A stretch of 64,000 nucleotides of DNA from Ryuthela nishihirai. Its lineage: Eukaryota; Arthropoda; Arachnida; Araneae; Heptathelidae. Both the position numbers and the translations under genes were made by a program. Shown here piece after piece: positions 45,082 through 55,680 of the stretch (position 1 is its first letter; the number at the start of each line of letters is the position of its first letter). The notes beneath the pieces were generated by a model that ran no database searches, was not told the DNA's origin, and saw nothing but the letters and a program-made list of their open reading frames with translations. The stretch covers positions 29,426,707 to 29,490,706 of the forward strand of contig JAWZYU010000025.1 in NCBI GenBank assembly GCA_038380435.1, in the 5' to 3' direction.

Positions 45082-45265
45082 GGAGGTCGCCATTCGTCGG
45101 ATGCGACGTTAAGCCGTGGCTGCGTGTGCAATAGAGCCATACCTTGTGCACGTTAAACAACAAGTTGGATGGCCTTGCTGGGAAGCTTATATCTGTCTCC
45201 TAATAGTTATCCAATGGGTCCCCTTACCCTAACCTTCTCTTACCTCTTGGGTCCTTGTGACCTGG
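45082..45265 (+). mobile_element. SINE-A, old copy (left part), interrupted
   Basis: Starts GAGGTCGCCATTCGTCGG and ends at CCTTGTGACCTGG, where a younger copy inserts. Lies back to back with the opposite-strand fragment at 44,877. Confidence 0.83.
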
Positions 45266-45651
45266 GGGCGAGGTGGTTCAGTCAGTAGCGGGGGAGGCTC
45301 GTAATCTGTAGTTCCCAGGTTCGAGTCCCATCTGGGCCAGCGTTGAGATTTGTCTCCGCAAAACTCCCGGCCCTGCCCACAGTCAGTAGGGGACACCGAT
45401 GGGCTTGGAAAGGCCGCTGTCCGTCGGATGGAACGTTAAGCCGTTGCCCCGTGTGCGGAAGAGCCACACCCTGCGCACATTAAAGAACACGCTGGATGGC
45501 CTTGACGGGAGGCTACCATCTGTCTCCCAACAGCTGTTCCAGTGGATCTCCTCCCATAACCTTCTCTGAGCCTTCGGGGTCCTTGTGACCTGGCCATTTA
45601 GCCCATGGTGTGCAAAAAAGTGCCACTCAGAGGTAAAACAACCCAAGCCAA
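45266..45651 (+). mobile_element. SINE-A, nested, with perfect TSD
   Basis: Full length. Duplication CCTTGTGACCTGG at 45253-45265 and 45652-45664 lies inside an older SINE-A. Confidence 0.95.
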
Positions 45652-45664
45652 CCTTGTGACCTGG

Positions 45665-45722
45665 ACATTTAGTCCATTGTGTGCTGAAAAATGACGTTCA
45701 GAGGAAAAAGAGGAATCCAACG
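45665..45722 (+). mobile_element. SINE-A, old copy (tail part)
   Basis: Continuation of 45082-45265 to a decayed tail. Confidence 0.75.
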
Positions 45723-46453
45723 AAAGAGAAAAACTCACCCATTTCATAACTGAACATCCTTCTTGTAAAACACCTTAAATTCTTTAGATGATGATCAAAA
45801 TTTATGCCCTCAGAGTGGCTATATTCTCTCCCGTATTATTTTTCTGATTTCTAACATAACATGACACCTTTCTAGCTCTCCCCAGTCTTAATCTTAGAGG
45901 AACTCTCTCCTCCCCATCTCCGCTTTTTATCGCACCTGAGTTGCAAACTTTGTCTGAAGGCAAAACCAACCATGTTTCGAGACATTGCCCTCTATCGGCT
46001 CTGCAGGGGAAGATTATTTTTCCGATATTCAACAGCGAATGGGTGATATTACGTCCAACAAATGGCGGCAGTTTCGTTTTGCTCTCCTTTATTTTTTTTA
46101 TCTCCTTTACTGAGACGCGTGAGTATTTGCATCTGGATAATTTCTTGAAACACGCAATGGCTTACGTTTTTCCTTTAATCTTCCTGATCCGTTTCTTTAT
46201 GGATGTAATGGAAATGATGTAAATATCAAACTCTTGATGTGTTCTGGTGGATTTTTCTTTTCTTTTTTTTTTGAAACGTTATCAATATTGAAATGTTCTT
46301 TTAACAGTAGTCTTCTTTACGAGGCAGAAAAATATTTTAATGTTATTCGAAAGTTAAGAAATCAATTCAAATGTATACAATGAAATCCCGCTGGTTGGTC
46401 ATTTCTATAACTTTTTACCTTCACAAACTGCAATTTTCTTTTTATCCTAATTT
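45723..46453. other. Unassigned sequence
   Basis: Two overlapping frames (76 and 93 codons, 45,802-46,222) without recognisable domains. Could be low-copy DNA. Confidence 0.4.
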
Positions 46454-46465
46454 CTCCTCTCAAGA

Positions 46466-46860
46466 GTTGGGTTGTTTGGTTTGTTTAACCTCTGAGCTGC
46501 ACTTTTTTGCACACCATGGGCTAAATGGCCAGGTCACAAGGACCCGGAAGGCTCAGAGAAGGTTGGGGAAGGGGAGCCACTGGAACAACTGTTGGGAGAC
46601 AGATGGTAGTCTCCCGTCAAGGCCATGCAACGTGTTCTTTAACGTGCACAGGGTATAGCTCTCCCGCACACGGGGCCACGGCTTAACATCCCATCCGACG
46701 GACTGCGGCCTTTCCAAGTCCATTGGTGTCCCCTACTGACCGTGGGCAGGGCGGGGAATTTTTGCGGAGATAAATCTCAACGCTGACCCAGCTGGGACTC
46801 GGACCTGGGAACTTCAGATTACGAGCCTGGCTCGCTACCGACTGAGCCACCCCCGACCCT
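46466..46860 (-). mobile_element. SINE-A, full length with TSD
   Basis: Duplication CTCCTCTCAAGA (46454-46465) and CTCTTCTCAAGA (46861-46872), one mismatch. Confidence 0.9.
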
Positions 46861-46964
46861 CTCTTCTCAAGAAGAAAGGTCGGTAACTCGAAAGATCCTC
46901 GAGTTGCGACTTATTTTCAGTTCGGCTTAAAATTGAAATTACCAAGTTTTTCCTGTACAAAAAG

Positions 46965-47205
46965 TTGTTTCACCTCTGAGCGGCACTGTTCGGCACACAA
47001 TGGGCTAAATGACCAGGTCATAAAGACCCCGAGGGCTAAAATAAAGTTGGAGGGAAGAGAAACACTGAACAATTGATGGTAGTCAAAGATAGGAGATTGA
47101 TGGTAGCCTCCAGTCAAGACCAGCCAGCGTGTTCTTTAACGTGCACACAGTACCACGGTTAACACATCATCCGACGGACGGAGATCTTTCCAAACCTATC
47201 GACCG
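46965..47205 (-). mobile_element. SINE-A, old, head missing
   Basis: Tail side and body with several small rearrangements (GATTGATGGTAG repeated near 47,080-47,105). Confidence 0.78.
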
Positions 47206-47265
47206 ACTTATGTTATGATTTGAGGACCGGAATGTTTGCGTAAGACGACGAGTGTCGGTAAACCG

Positions 47266-47400
47266 AACTGCCTCAGAAGTTTGCAATTTACATTGGCAAA
47301 TAAATCAAATTGCCTCAAAAGCTTGCAATTTGCTTTGGCAAATATATCAAATTGCCTCGGAAGTTTATGTTAGAAAATAAACAAAACTGCCCAAAAGTTT
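47266..47400. repeat. Short degenerate tandem repeat (about 45 bp)
   Basis: AACTGCCTCAGAAGTTTGCA, AATTGCCTCAAAAGCTTGCA, AATTGCCTCGGAAGTTTATG and AACTGCCCAAAAGTTTG recur with AATAAATCA spacers. Confidence 0.75.
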
Positions 47401-47403
47401 GAA

Positions 47404-47590
47404 ATATAAAATAAATAAAAAAATACCCCCTCAAGCAGCTGCTTGCCACAGAGGTCTGACAGGAGCCTGTCAGTTTATATGCCATAGTAGAAATCTGTGA
47501 GGATGGCAGGATCTCAGCAGAAAAACAACACGAACATCCGTGCCTTACCCTGGGCTCGAACCCAGGTTCCTCAAATCAGCAGCCAAGCTA
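47404..47590 (-). mobile_element. SINE-B, head truncated
   Basis: (ATTT)-type tail, body and B box (GGGTTCGAGCC on the minus strand). The A-box end is lost after AGCCAAGC. Confidence 0.85.
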
Positions 47591-47652
47591 CATTGGTCCA
47601 CTGAATGAAAACCGAAATGCTCTATTGAGTTTCAGCACCATAATCAGTACGT

Positions 47653-47718
47653 AAGTTGAGTTGTTTTACCTCTGCGCAGCACCTATATGTAGAGAAAGGT
47701 TCAGTGACCAAGTCACAT
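47653..47718 (-). mobile_element. SINE-A tail fragment
   Basis: GTTGAGTTGTTTTACCTCTG and a diverged continuation. Confidence 0.65.
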
Positions 47719-47720
47719 GT

Positions 47721-48091
47721 TTGGGTTGGGTTGTTTTACCTCCGAACGGCACTTTTTTCCACACAATCGGCAGGTCAAAAGGACCCGGAGAGCTCAGAGG
47801 AGGTTTGGGGAAATGGATCCACTGGACAGATGTTAGGAGACAGATGATAGCCGCCCATCAAGGCTATCCAACGTGTTTTTTAACGCATAAGATATGGCTC
47901 TCCCGTACACGGAGCCATGGCTTAACATTCCATCCGACGGACGGCGGAATTTCCAAGTCCAACGGTGTCCCCTACTGACCGACGGCAGGGAATTTTGCGG
48001 AGATAAATCTCAACGCTGGCGCAGGTGGGACTTGATCCTGGCGCGCGAATCCTACGAGCTTGGCGCGCTACCAACTGAGCCATCCCCGCCT
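47721..48091 (-). mobile_element. SINE-A, full length, moderately old
   Basis: Tail, body with small deletions, complete decayed head ending CCATCCCCGCC. Confidence 0.88.
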
Positions 48092-49526
48092 CTGCTATAC
48101 CGAGGACCTTTCACACCCGCTTAAGAAAAATTACTATTCCCTCCACACCCTTTTCTTTCTTAACAGTTCATTCCCATTAAGTTGTTTGTTGTCATTCAAA
48201 CTACAAAAAAAACCCCATAAAAAACATTAGATTTTTTAACAACTTATACAAAAATATCCACTTTTCACGTAATAAGTGCACTGCGAACATGACAGTTAAC
48301 ATGCGAGCTCTTTCTACGAACGTTTTTCTTTGAACGTTTCTGATTCAAATGAAATATATTTTAATAAATAAGCGCAAATTTTTCTTCTTCATTTTTTTTA
48401 ATCTTTCAATTCCGCAGCATTTTTTTTAACCTCCACATCTTCATCCTCTTTCCCGCATCCGTTGCTCTGGTGATTTCTATACAACACGTGTTCGTCCTGC
48501 TATTCATCCAATCAGGGCGTACAACCGGGGAAATAAATGGAACGCTAGGGACTAATTCAGCCTCCATAATTATGGCGTGACACGGTTGCTATGGTAACTG
48601 GACGACATCCTCCTCCGACAGCACACCTGAGTGAGTCGGACCTAGTAAACACGCCGACACTTGAGCGGTTAGCACTGGCAACAACCGCGGCCGAGTGCTT
48701 TCAGCGCCCCCTATCGTTAACAAAGCATACGATGCGGCAACTCGACCAACTAATAGAGCACAGCTTGCTAAACCACCAGGGGTGCTACCTGTCGCTGTTG
48801 AACACTCCTGGGCAAGTCTGCACGAAAATGATATAGTAACAGATCTCATACTCTAGATATCATTGCATGCTGGAGAAATGCAGTTGCTCTAAATAGATTA
48901 TTTGGTTAGAAATATACCCTTTTAGGAGACGGAAAGAGGAGGCTTGCTTACTTGTCGTCATCTAGTTGAAAGTTAAACATAATCGTAACTGAATGATGAT
49001 TGATCGAATTTTCAATTGACTGACAATTTTTTTTTAAATTCTTTACTCTACTGCTATAATAATAGGCTAATTATACAACGCTGCCCGGTTGCCAGATCGT
49101 CAAAGGAAACTATTAGTTGAAATATATTTTGCAAGATTATGACATGATTAGTTTTCGTTGAATGGCAACTTTACAGTCACGGTAAAAAGTTCGTACGTTA
49201 CTTTCCTAAATCGTTCTATTTTGATGACGTTTTGTGCAGCATTCGAAATTTTAAAGTTTTTGAACTTAAGTGCATCGTACGATTGAAAGAGTGAATTATA
49301 AATATATATATGGAAGTGTGCTGCGAAATATTTGATGGAATGGTTGCATCAATTAACTCTGTCGAAATTTACAATTGAAAAAATATATTTTACTAGATTA
49401 TCAGAAGATTAGCTTTCATTGAATGGCAACTTGACTGTGCCTCACAAAGAAAGAGTTCGAAGTTCTTTCTAATCGAGTGAATCATAAATATATTGTGCTG
49501 TGAAATATTTTCCTGGCTCTGGTGAA
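48092..49526. other. Longest repeat-poor stretch, possible regulatory DNA
   Basis: No SINE or MITE. The left part contains the motif cluster annotated at 48483-48716. The right part (49,116-49,515) is an ancient, diverged tandem duplication of about 250 bp: GAATGGCAACTT and GTGAATYATAAATATAT occur in both halves. Short frames (81 codons plus, 86 codons minus, 48,589-48,849) show no known domain. Confidence 0.4.
48483..48716. promoter_or_regulatory. Cluster of regulatory-type motifs (E-box, CCAAT, X-box, CTCF-like)
   Basis: AACACGTGTT (48483-48492, symmetric E-box), CCAATCAGGG (about 48508), GTTGCTATGGTAAC (48585-48598, near-perfect RFX X-box palindrome) and CAGCGCCCCCTAT (48702-48714, reverse complement of a CTCF core AGGGGGCGCTG). 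RFX factors bind X-boxes in ciliary and other promoters. CTCF is an insulator protein conserved in many arthropods. Co-occurrence in repeat-poor DNA suggests a promoter or boundary. No transcript can be shown. Confidence 0.35.
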
Positions 49527-49615
49527 TAATTTAATATCTGAGCGGGACTCTTTTGCACACTATAGACTAAATGGCCAGGTCTCAAGGACCCAATGTACAG
49601 CGTTAGGAGACAGAT
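49527..49615 (-). mobile_element. SINE-A fragment
   Basis: Near-tail body part (CTCTTTTGCACACTATAGAC, GGCCAGGTCTCAAGGACCC). Confidence 0.7.
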
Positions 49616-49756
49616 TCCGGGGTAGCTGCATTTAAAACAAATTCCATTGTGCTGAAATCTAAACTCTATTTCGTGTGATGAACAAAAGTTAACTTTTGAC
49701 TGTGCAGCATTCGAAATTTTAAAGCATTTCTTTACCTGGCCGCTCTGGTAACCTGG

Positions 49757-50138
49757 AGGGCGGGGGTGGCTTAGTCGGTAGCGCGCCAGGCTCGTAATCT
49801 GTAGTTCCCAGGTTCGAGTCCCAGCTGGTCAGCGTTGAGATTTATCTCCGGAAAACTTCCCTCCCTGCCCACGGTCAGTAGGGACACCGATGGGCTTGAA
49901 AAGGTCGCCGTCCGTCGGATGGGACGTTACGACTTGGTTCCGTGTGCGGGAGAGCCATAAACTCTGCACGTTAAAGAACACGCTGGATGGCCTTGACGGG
50001 AGGCTACCATCTGTCTCCCAACAGCTGTTCCAGTGGGTCCCCTCCCCCAACCTTCTCTGAGCATTCGGGGTCCATGTGACCTGGCCATTTATCCCATGGT
50101 GTGCAAAAAAGTGCCGCTGAGAGGTAAAACAACCCAAC
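49757..50138 (+). mobile_element. SINE-A, near-consensus with TSD
   Basis: Perfect duplication CTGGTAACCTGG at 49745-49756 and 50139-50150. Confidence 0.95.
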
Positions 50139-50150
50139 CTGGTAACCTGG

Positions 50151-50746
50151 GTCTGATGATGTCATTTCTCTGAAAGGAGCAAGCCAGCAATAGGACATCC
50201 GCTGCTTAGACTGCCAACTCCCCTCCCCAACGTTGTCGGGGTTTATGGTCTAGGTCGCAGTGGTGGAGGACCTAGTTTAAATATAATATATATGTATCAG
50301 TATTAAGATGTATAGATATCCATTTTAAGGAGAAATAATGCACATTTCAAAATCTTTTAACTTTGTAAAAAGTAGTTTTACTGGAAAATTTTACTGGAAA
50401 CTTTACCAGAAACGTTTCGAATTCTTTTCTTTTTAGAAACCATTGTAATTGCGAAACAGCTAAAATAAACACATTAATTGAATTTTACTTTTTAACACCT
50501 AATTAAAATGTTTGTTCCTCGACTGAAGGAGGGGAAACATTCATTAAATTTCCCTTTGTCGTATGTGTTGAAACAACTCAAAAATCAAAAGCAGAAGCCA
50601 ATGGAAGATGGCAATTCCCAGTTGGTTTCGTCATTTCTTGCTTTCAGACCGAAATGTAAATAATATCGTTTCTAATTTTAATGTACTTGAGAGCAGTTTA
50701 AGAGAATTCGGATGGATTTTGCACCTCAGTTTCTTTCTACCCTGGT
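50151..50746. other. Unassigned sequence
   Basis: Nothing recognised. Confidence 0.45.
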
Positions 50747-51091
50747 CATGTTGTTTTACCTCTGAGCGGCACTTTTTTGCAAACCATGGGCTAAATAGCC
50801 AGGTCACATGGACCCCAAAGGCTCAGAGAAGGTTTGTGGGAGGGGACCCACTGGAGCAGCTGTTGGGAGACAGATGGTAGCTCCCGTCAAGGCCATCCAG
50901 CGTGTTCTTTAGCGCGCACAGGGTATGTCTCTCCGGCACAAGGGGGCCATGGCTTAAAGACCCATCCGACGGACGGAGGTCTTTCCAAGCCCATCTGTTC
51001 CCCTACTGACCGTGGGTAGGGCGGGGAATTTTGCGGAGATAAGTGTCAACGGTGACCTAGCTGGGACTCGAACTTGGGAACTACAGATTAC
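50747..51091 (-). mobile_element. SINE-A, head truncated
   Basis: Body and tail. Stops at ACTACAGATTACA, before the A box. Confidence 0.88.
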
Positions 51092-51679
51092 ACTCTCAAA
51101 TTTCTTTACTTCAATACGTTTTAAGTTCGTCTATTGAAAAAATCCCCCCCCCCAAAAAAAAACTCTTTCACTCTTTGATGTTTAAACATTTTCGTCGTCT
51201 ATCTTAAGATATTCTTAAAGTGATGAATAAAGCTGCTCTACTCAGTGAAACCTTATCTTGGCTTATCGTATAAAAGCCAATAATCAAACAATCTCTTCGC
51301 AACACTAGGCAAGCTTCGACAGCTATTACCCAGGCAACGACGGAATTTCATAAGGCCGTTAAGTTTATTTTTAGCTGTTTGTAATTAAAATTCCAATCGT
51401 TAATGAGCCGGCTATTTTTTTTTTGGTCACACCAATCTCGTGCCGAAGATTAATTGGATATAAAATTGATTTTGAAGCAAAGACGATTATGATGGTAAAG
51501 TGATGCTTTAGGAATTGCACAGTAAACGAGAAGTTTATGAAGATAAAAACTAATGAAGAACAGATTAATAACAACTTGAGGGTGGGATTCAGAATGGAAG
51601 TAGGAAATACATTTATGTTATGTTTTTTCACAGTTATGTTTTTTCTAGAATTACAGTTTGAATCCAGAATTCTCGGCAA
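51092..51679. other. Unassigned sequence
   Basis: A minus-strand frame of 137 codons (51,371-51,784) runs into SINE sequence and has no known domain. Confidence 0.45.
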
Positions 51680-51812
51680 CGGCGGGGATTGGATCGGTCG
51701 GTAACGCGCCAGGCTTGTAATCTGATCAGGTAACACTCCTACCTGGTTCAGTGTACATATTATCTTTGCTAAATCCACCACCATATTATCTTTGCTAAAT
51801 CACCACAACCCA
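51680..51812 (+). mobile_element. SINE-A head fragment, internally rearranged
   Basis: tRNA-like head (GGTCGGTAACGCGCCAGGC) and a tail-like CACAACCCAAC. Between them CATATTATCTTTGCTAAATC is present twice. Confidence 0.65.
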
Positions 51813-51823
51813 ACGTGACCTCG

Positions 51824-52196
51824 TTTGGGTTGGGTTGTTTTACTTCTGAGCGCCACTTTTTCGCACACAGTGGGCTAAATGGCCAGATCATTAGGACTCC
51901 GAAGGCTCAGTGGTTTGGGGAAATGGGACCCACTGGACAGATGTTGGGCGACAGATGGTACCCTCCCGTCAAGGCCATTCAGTGTGTTCTTTAAAGTGCA
52001 TAGAGTATGGCTCTCCCACAAAGGGGCCATGGTTTAACTTCCCATTCAATGGACGTCGGCCTTTCCAAGCCCATTGGTGTCCCCTACTGACCGTGGGCAG
52101 GGCGGGGAGTTTTGCGGAGAGATTTTACTGGGAATCGAACCTGGGAAAGGCAGATTACGAGCCTCGTGCGCTATCTACTGAGCCACCTCTCCCTCC
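51824..52196 (-). mobile_element. SINE-A, left arm of an inverted pair
   Basis: Almost full length with a deletion near 52,120. Ends one base or so before an opposite-strand SINE-A. Confidence 0.88.
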
Positions 52197-52197
52197 A

Positions 52198-52470
52198 CCT
52201 GCCGTCGGTAAGAAAAGGAACAGCGATGGGCTTGCAAAGTCTACCGTCCATCGAATGGAACATAAAGCCGTGGGCTCGTATAGGGATAGCTATACCTTGT
52301 ACACTTTAAAGAACACGTTGGATGGCTTTAACGGGAAGTTTCTGTCTCTTAATAGCTGTCCATCAGGTCCTCTTCCCCAACCTTCTCTGAGCCTCTGCGG
52401 TCCTTATGACCTGGCTGTTTATCCTATTGTGAGTTAAAAGTGCCGCTCAGATATTAAACAACCCAACCCA
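52198..52470 (+). mobile_element. SINE-A, right arm of an inverted pair, head missing
   Basis: Body from CTGCCGTCGGTAAG to ACAACCCAACCC, diverged. Confidence 0.83.
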
Positions 52471-52486
52471 TTCCCGTAGTATTGGG

Positions 52487-52780
52487 AAAAGGTATGGCTT
52501 ACTTGTCAGCTCACCAGACTCGTTATCTGTAGTTCCCAGGTTCTAGTCTCACATGTGCCAGCGTTGAGACTTATCTCCGCTAAACCCCTATTCTGTCCTT
52601 TGTCAAAAAAGGACACAACCTGTCCAACGGACGGGTTGACGGGAACCTCTATCTGTCTCATAAGAGCTGTTTAGTGTTTCCCTTACCTAAACCTTCTCTA
52701 AGCCTTTGGGCATCCTTGTGACCTGGCCAATTAGCCCCATTATGTACATAAAGTACAGCTCAGAGGTAAAACAACCCAAC
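52487..52780 (+). mobile_element. SINE-A, internally deleted, old
   Basis: Decayed head, deletion of roughly 90 bp in the body, and tail CAACCCAACAC. Confidence 0.8.
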
Positions 52781-53297
52781 ACAGAATTCTAGTTTATGCG
52801 GAGCTACAAATTTAGAATCACTTTGAAATAATATCATTGACTTGGAAATAGAATTAAAGTTCAATTTCAGCAGCGTACAATGCATAAACTGGTACTATAG
52901 TTGTATTTTAGAGGAGATGACATCACATAAGCAATGTACGCGTTCACGAAAGTTTGTGGAAAAGTGAGTAAACTCTACGTTTATTAACTTCGTAACAGGC
53001 AATTGAATTTCTAATTACCACATATACACCGAAGAGCCAAAACGTTATGACCACCTGCCTAACATGATGTTGGTCCTCTACGTGCCTCCAAAACCGCCCT
53101 TACCCGGCGAGGTATGGACGCTACAAGATTTCTAAAGGTTCTGGTACCAACACGTTACCAGCAGATCCTTTAACTCTTGTAAGTTACGTGGTTGAGCCGC
53201 CACAGATCGGATATGCTGTTCCAACACAAACTACAGATACTCGATTGGATTGATGTCTGGGGAATTTGGTTTTCCAAGGCAATACTGGAAGTCTTCC

Positions 53298-53495
53298 TCA
53301 TTTTTGCACGAAACATTCTCGAACAATCCGGGCAGTGTGGCATGGTCCATTATCCTGCTGAAAGAAGGCACTACTAGAGGTAAATACCGTTGCCATGAAA
53401 GGATGTACCTGGTCTACAATGATATTTAGGTAGGTAGTAGACGTCATAGTTTCTTGCACATGAATGACTGGACCCAGGGTTTCCCAGCAGAACAT
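53298..53495 (-). pseudogene. Tc1 transposase fragment, second Asp (unit 1)
   Basis: 65 codons with YLNIIVDQVHPF and SSSAFFQQDNGPCHTARIV. QQDN holds the second catalytic Asp (A to G change after it). The frame shifts before the SPDxNPIE region. Confidence 0.85.
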
Positions 53496-53532
53496 TGTTC
53501 AAAACATTTCATTGCCTCCATTGGCTTGTTTT

Positions 53533-53921
53533 GGGGCGGGGGTGGCTCAGTCGGTAGCGCGCCAGGCTCGTAATCTGTAGTTCCCAGGTTCGAGTCCCAG
53601 CTGGGTCAGCGTTGAGATTTATCTCCGCAAAATTCCCCGCCCTGCCCACGGTCAGTAGGGGACACCGATGGGCTTGTAAAGACCGCCGTCCGTCGGATGG
53701 GACTTTAAGCCGTGGCCCCGTGTGCGGGAGAGCCATACCCTGTGCACGTTAAAGAACACGCTGGATGGCCTTGACGGGAGGCTACCACCTGTCTCCCAAC
53801 AGCTGTTCCAGTGGGTCCCCTCCCCCAACCTTCTCTGAGCCTTCGGGGTCCTTGTGGCCTGGCCATTTAGCCCATGGTGTGCAAAAAAGTGCCGCTCAGA
53901 GGTAAAACAATCCAATCCAAT
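53533..53921 (+). mobile_element. SINE-A in Tc1, unit 1 (probable hybrid)
   Basis: Left duplication ATTGGCTTGTTTT at 53520-53532, no matching copy on the right. The tail CAATCCAATCCAAT joins the start of the second unit. The first 100 or so bases equal the unit 2 SINE; the rest differs at roughly 18 sites plus indels. Confidence 0.93.
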
Positions 53922-54378
53922 CTTGGAAATAGAATTAAAGTTCAATTTCAGCAGCGTATAATGCATAAACTGGTACTATAGTTGTATTTTAGAGGAGATG
54001 ACATCACATAAGCAATGTACGCGTTCACGAAAGTTTGTGGAAAAGTGAGTAAACTCTACGTTTATTAACTTCGTAACAGGCAATTGAATTTCTAATTACC
54101 ACATATACACCGAAGAGCCAAAACGTTATGACCACCTGCCTAACATGATGTTGGTCCTCTACGTGCCTCCAAAACCGCCCTTACCCGGCGAGGTATGGAC
54201 GCTACAAGATTTCTAAAGGTTCTGGTACCAACACGTTACCAGCAGATCCTTTAACTCTTGTAAGTTACGTGGTTGAGCCGCCACAGATCGGATATGCTGT
54301 TCCAACACAAACTACAGATACTCGATTGGATTGATGTCTGGGGAATTTGATTTTCCAAGGCAATACTGGAAGTCTTCC

Positions 54379-54576
54379 TCATTTTTGCACGAAACATTCT
54401 CGAACAATCCGGGCAGTGTGGCATGGTCCATTATCCTGCTGAAAGAAGGCACTACTAGAGGTAAATACCGTTGCCATGAAAGGATGTACCTGGTCTACAA
54501 TGATATTTAGGTAGGTAGTAGACGTCATAGTTTCTTGCACATGAATGACTGGACCCAGGGTTTCCCAGCAGAACAT
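54379..54576 (-). pseudogene. Tc1 transposase fragment, second Asp (unit 2)
   Basis: Same 65-codon frame as at 53,298, displaced by 1081 bp. Downstream, NSPDINPIEYL is followed by a stop where Trp is usual, so the third catalytic residue (E of PIE) is encoded but out of frame with this fragment. Confidence 0.85.
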
Positions 54577-54613
54577 TGTTCAAAACATTTCATTGCCTCC
54601 ATTGGCTTGTTTT

Positions 54614-55007
54614 GGGGCGGGGGTGGCTCAGTCGGTAGCGCGCCAGGCTCGTAATCTGTAGTTCCCAGGTTCGAGTCCCAGCTGGGTCAGCGTTGAGATT
54701 TATCTCCGCAAAAATTCCCTGCCCTACCCACGGTCAGTAGGGGACACCGATGGGCTTGGAAAGGCCGCCGTCCGTTGGATGGGACGTTAAGCCGTGGCCC
54801 CGTGTGCGGGAGAGCCATACCCTGTGCACGTTAAAGAACACGCTGGATGGCCTTAACGGGAGGCTACTATCTGTCTCCCAACAGACAGCTGTTCCAGTGG
54901 GTCCTCTCTCCCAACTTTCTCTGAGCCTTCGGGGTCCATGTGACCTGGCTATTTAGCCCATGGTGTGCAAAAAAGTGCCGCTCAGAGGTAAAGCAACCCA
55001 ACCCAAA
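54614..55007 (+). mobile_element. SINE-A in Tc1, unit 2, with TSD
   Basis: Perfect 13-bp duplication ATTGGCTTGTTTT at 54601-54613 and 55008-55020, within the transposase region. Confidence 0.95.
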
Positions 55008-55079
55008 ATTGGCTTGTTTTCATCCCGCAGTGCATCCTAGTGCCAACACTTCCACAGGTAAACGACGCACACGTACCCG

Positions 55080-55160
55080 GCTGTCCACATGGTGCAACAG
55101 GAAACGAGATTCATCGGATCAGACGACCTTCTTCCAATCATTCAAGGTTCAGTTTTGATG
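55080..55160 (-). pseudogene. Tc1 transposase fragment with first catalytic Asp
   Basis: Minus-strand reading gives WKKVV, a stop in place of the usual Trp, then SDESRFLLHHVDSRVRVRR. WSDES carries the first Asp of the DDE triad in this family. The stop shows decay. Confidence 0.75.
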
Positions 55161-55172
55161 CTCGCGTGCTCA

Positions 55173-55350
55173 TTGTAGGCGCATTCGACAGTGTTTTACC
55201 TAGTTGTATGATGTTATTCAAATTGTTCGGTTTATTGGTGTAAGGAGCCCCTCATTGTAGGCTAATTTCACCATGACCTTACAACACCTTGAACCTTGGT
55301 TTATTGTACGGTTTTCGACGGTGTTGTACCTAGTTGTATAATGTTACCAT
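55173..55350. repeat. 130-bp internal duplication in the Tc1 copy
   Basis: GTGTTTTACCTAGTTGTATG (55191) and GTGTTGTACCTAGTTGTATA (55321) lie 130 bp apart, with similar flanks. Between them, 55238-55294 resembles 43733-43790. Confidence 0.75.
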
Positions 55351-55452
55351 GTTGTATGATGTCAGTGAAAATGTGCCTTCGGCTACGCACCCTCATTTTT
55401 AGCAGGGTTCGATGTATTGTGTGTTGTGACACATTACTCCCGTCACCAGCAC

Positions 55453-55680
55453 TCAAATACGGACGAGTTGAGCCACAGTATCCCTTCTGTTTTCTCGTAT
55501 CATATGGGATAGCCTTCGTTCACCTCTAGCATCGATGAGCCGTGGTCGGCCCACGCCTTGCCAGCTATTCGACGTTTTTTCCTCCTCGGACCACTTTTTA
55601 AAGGTACTAACCACAGCTGACCGTGAGCATCCCACAAGCTTTACCGTCTCGGAAATGCTCTGACCCAGTTGTCTGTCCAT
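55453..55680 (-). pseudogene. Tc1 transposase N-terminal DNA-binding domain
   Basis: 75 codons with GQSISETVKLVGCSRSAVVS (first helix-turn-helix, recognition helix around SRSAVVSTF) and GRPRLIDARGERRL (GRPR AT-hook-like linker). In intact relatives this binds the terminal repeats. The frame ends before the catalytic domain and is separated from it by a 130-bp internal duplication. Confidence 0.85.

Larger units (their letters stand above)
52841..55007 (+). repeat. 1081-bp tandem duplication (Tc1 part plus SINE-A)
   Basis: 52841-53532 and 53922-54613 differ at only 2 of about 692 positions by my reading. Both are followed by a SINE-A in plus orientation. The first unit's SINE tail joins directly to CTTGGAAATAG, which starts the second unit. 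Confidence 0.95.

Noticed and set aside
45802..46222. Two overlapping genes in the unassigned stretch
   Set aside because: Opposite-strand frames that overlap, with no domain, start context or codon bias that I can see.
48589..48849. Coding exon at the regulatory-type motif cluster
   Set aside because: 81- and 86-codon frames on opposite strands overlap, neither resembles a known family, and the plus-strand ATG lies within the X-box motif itself.
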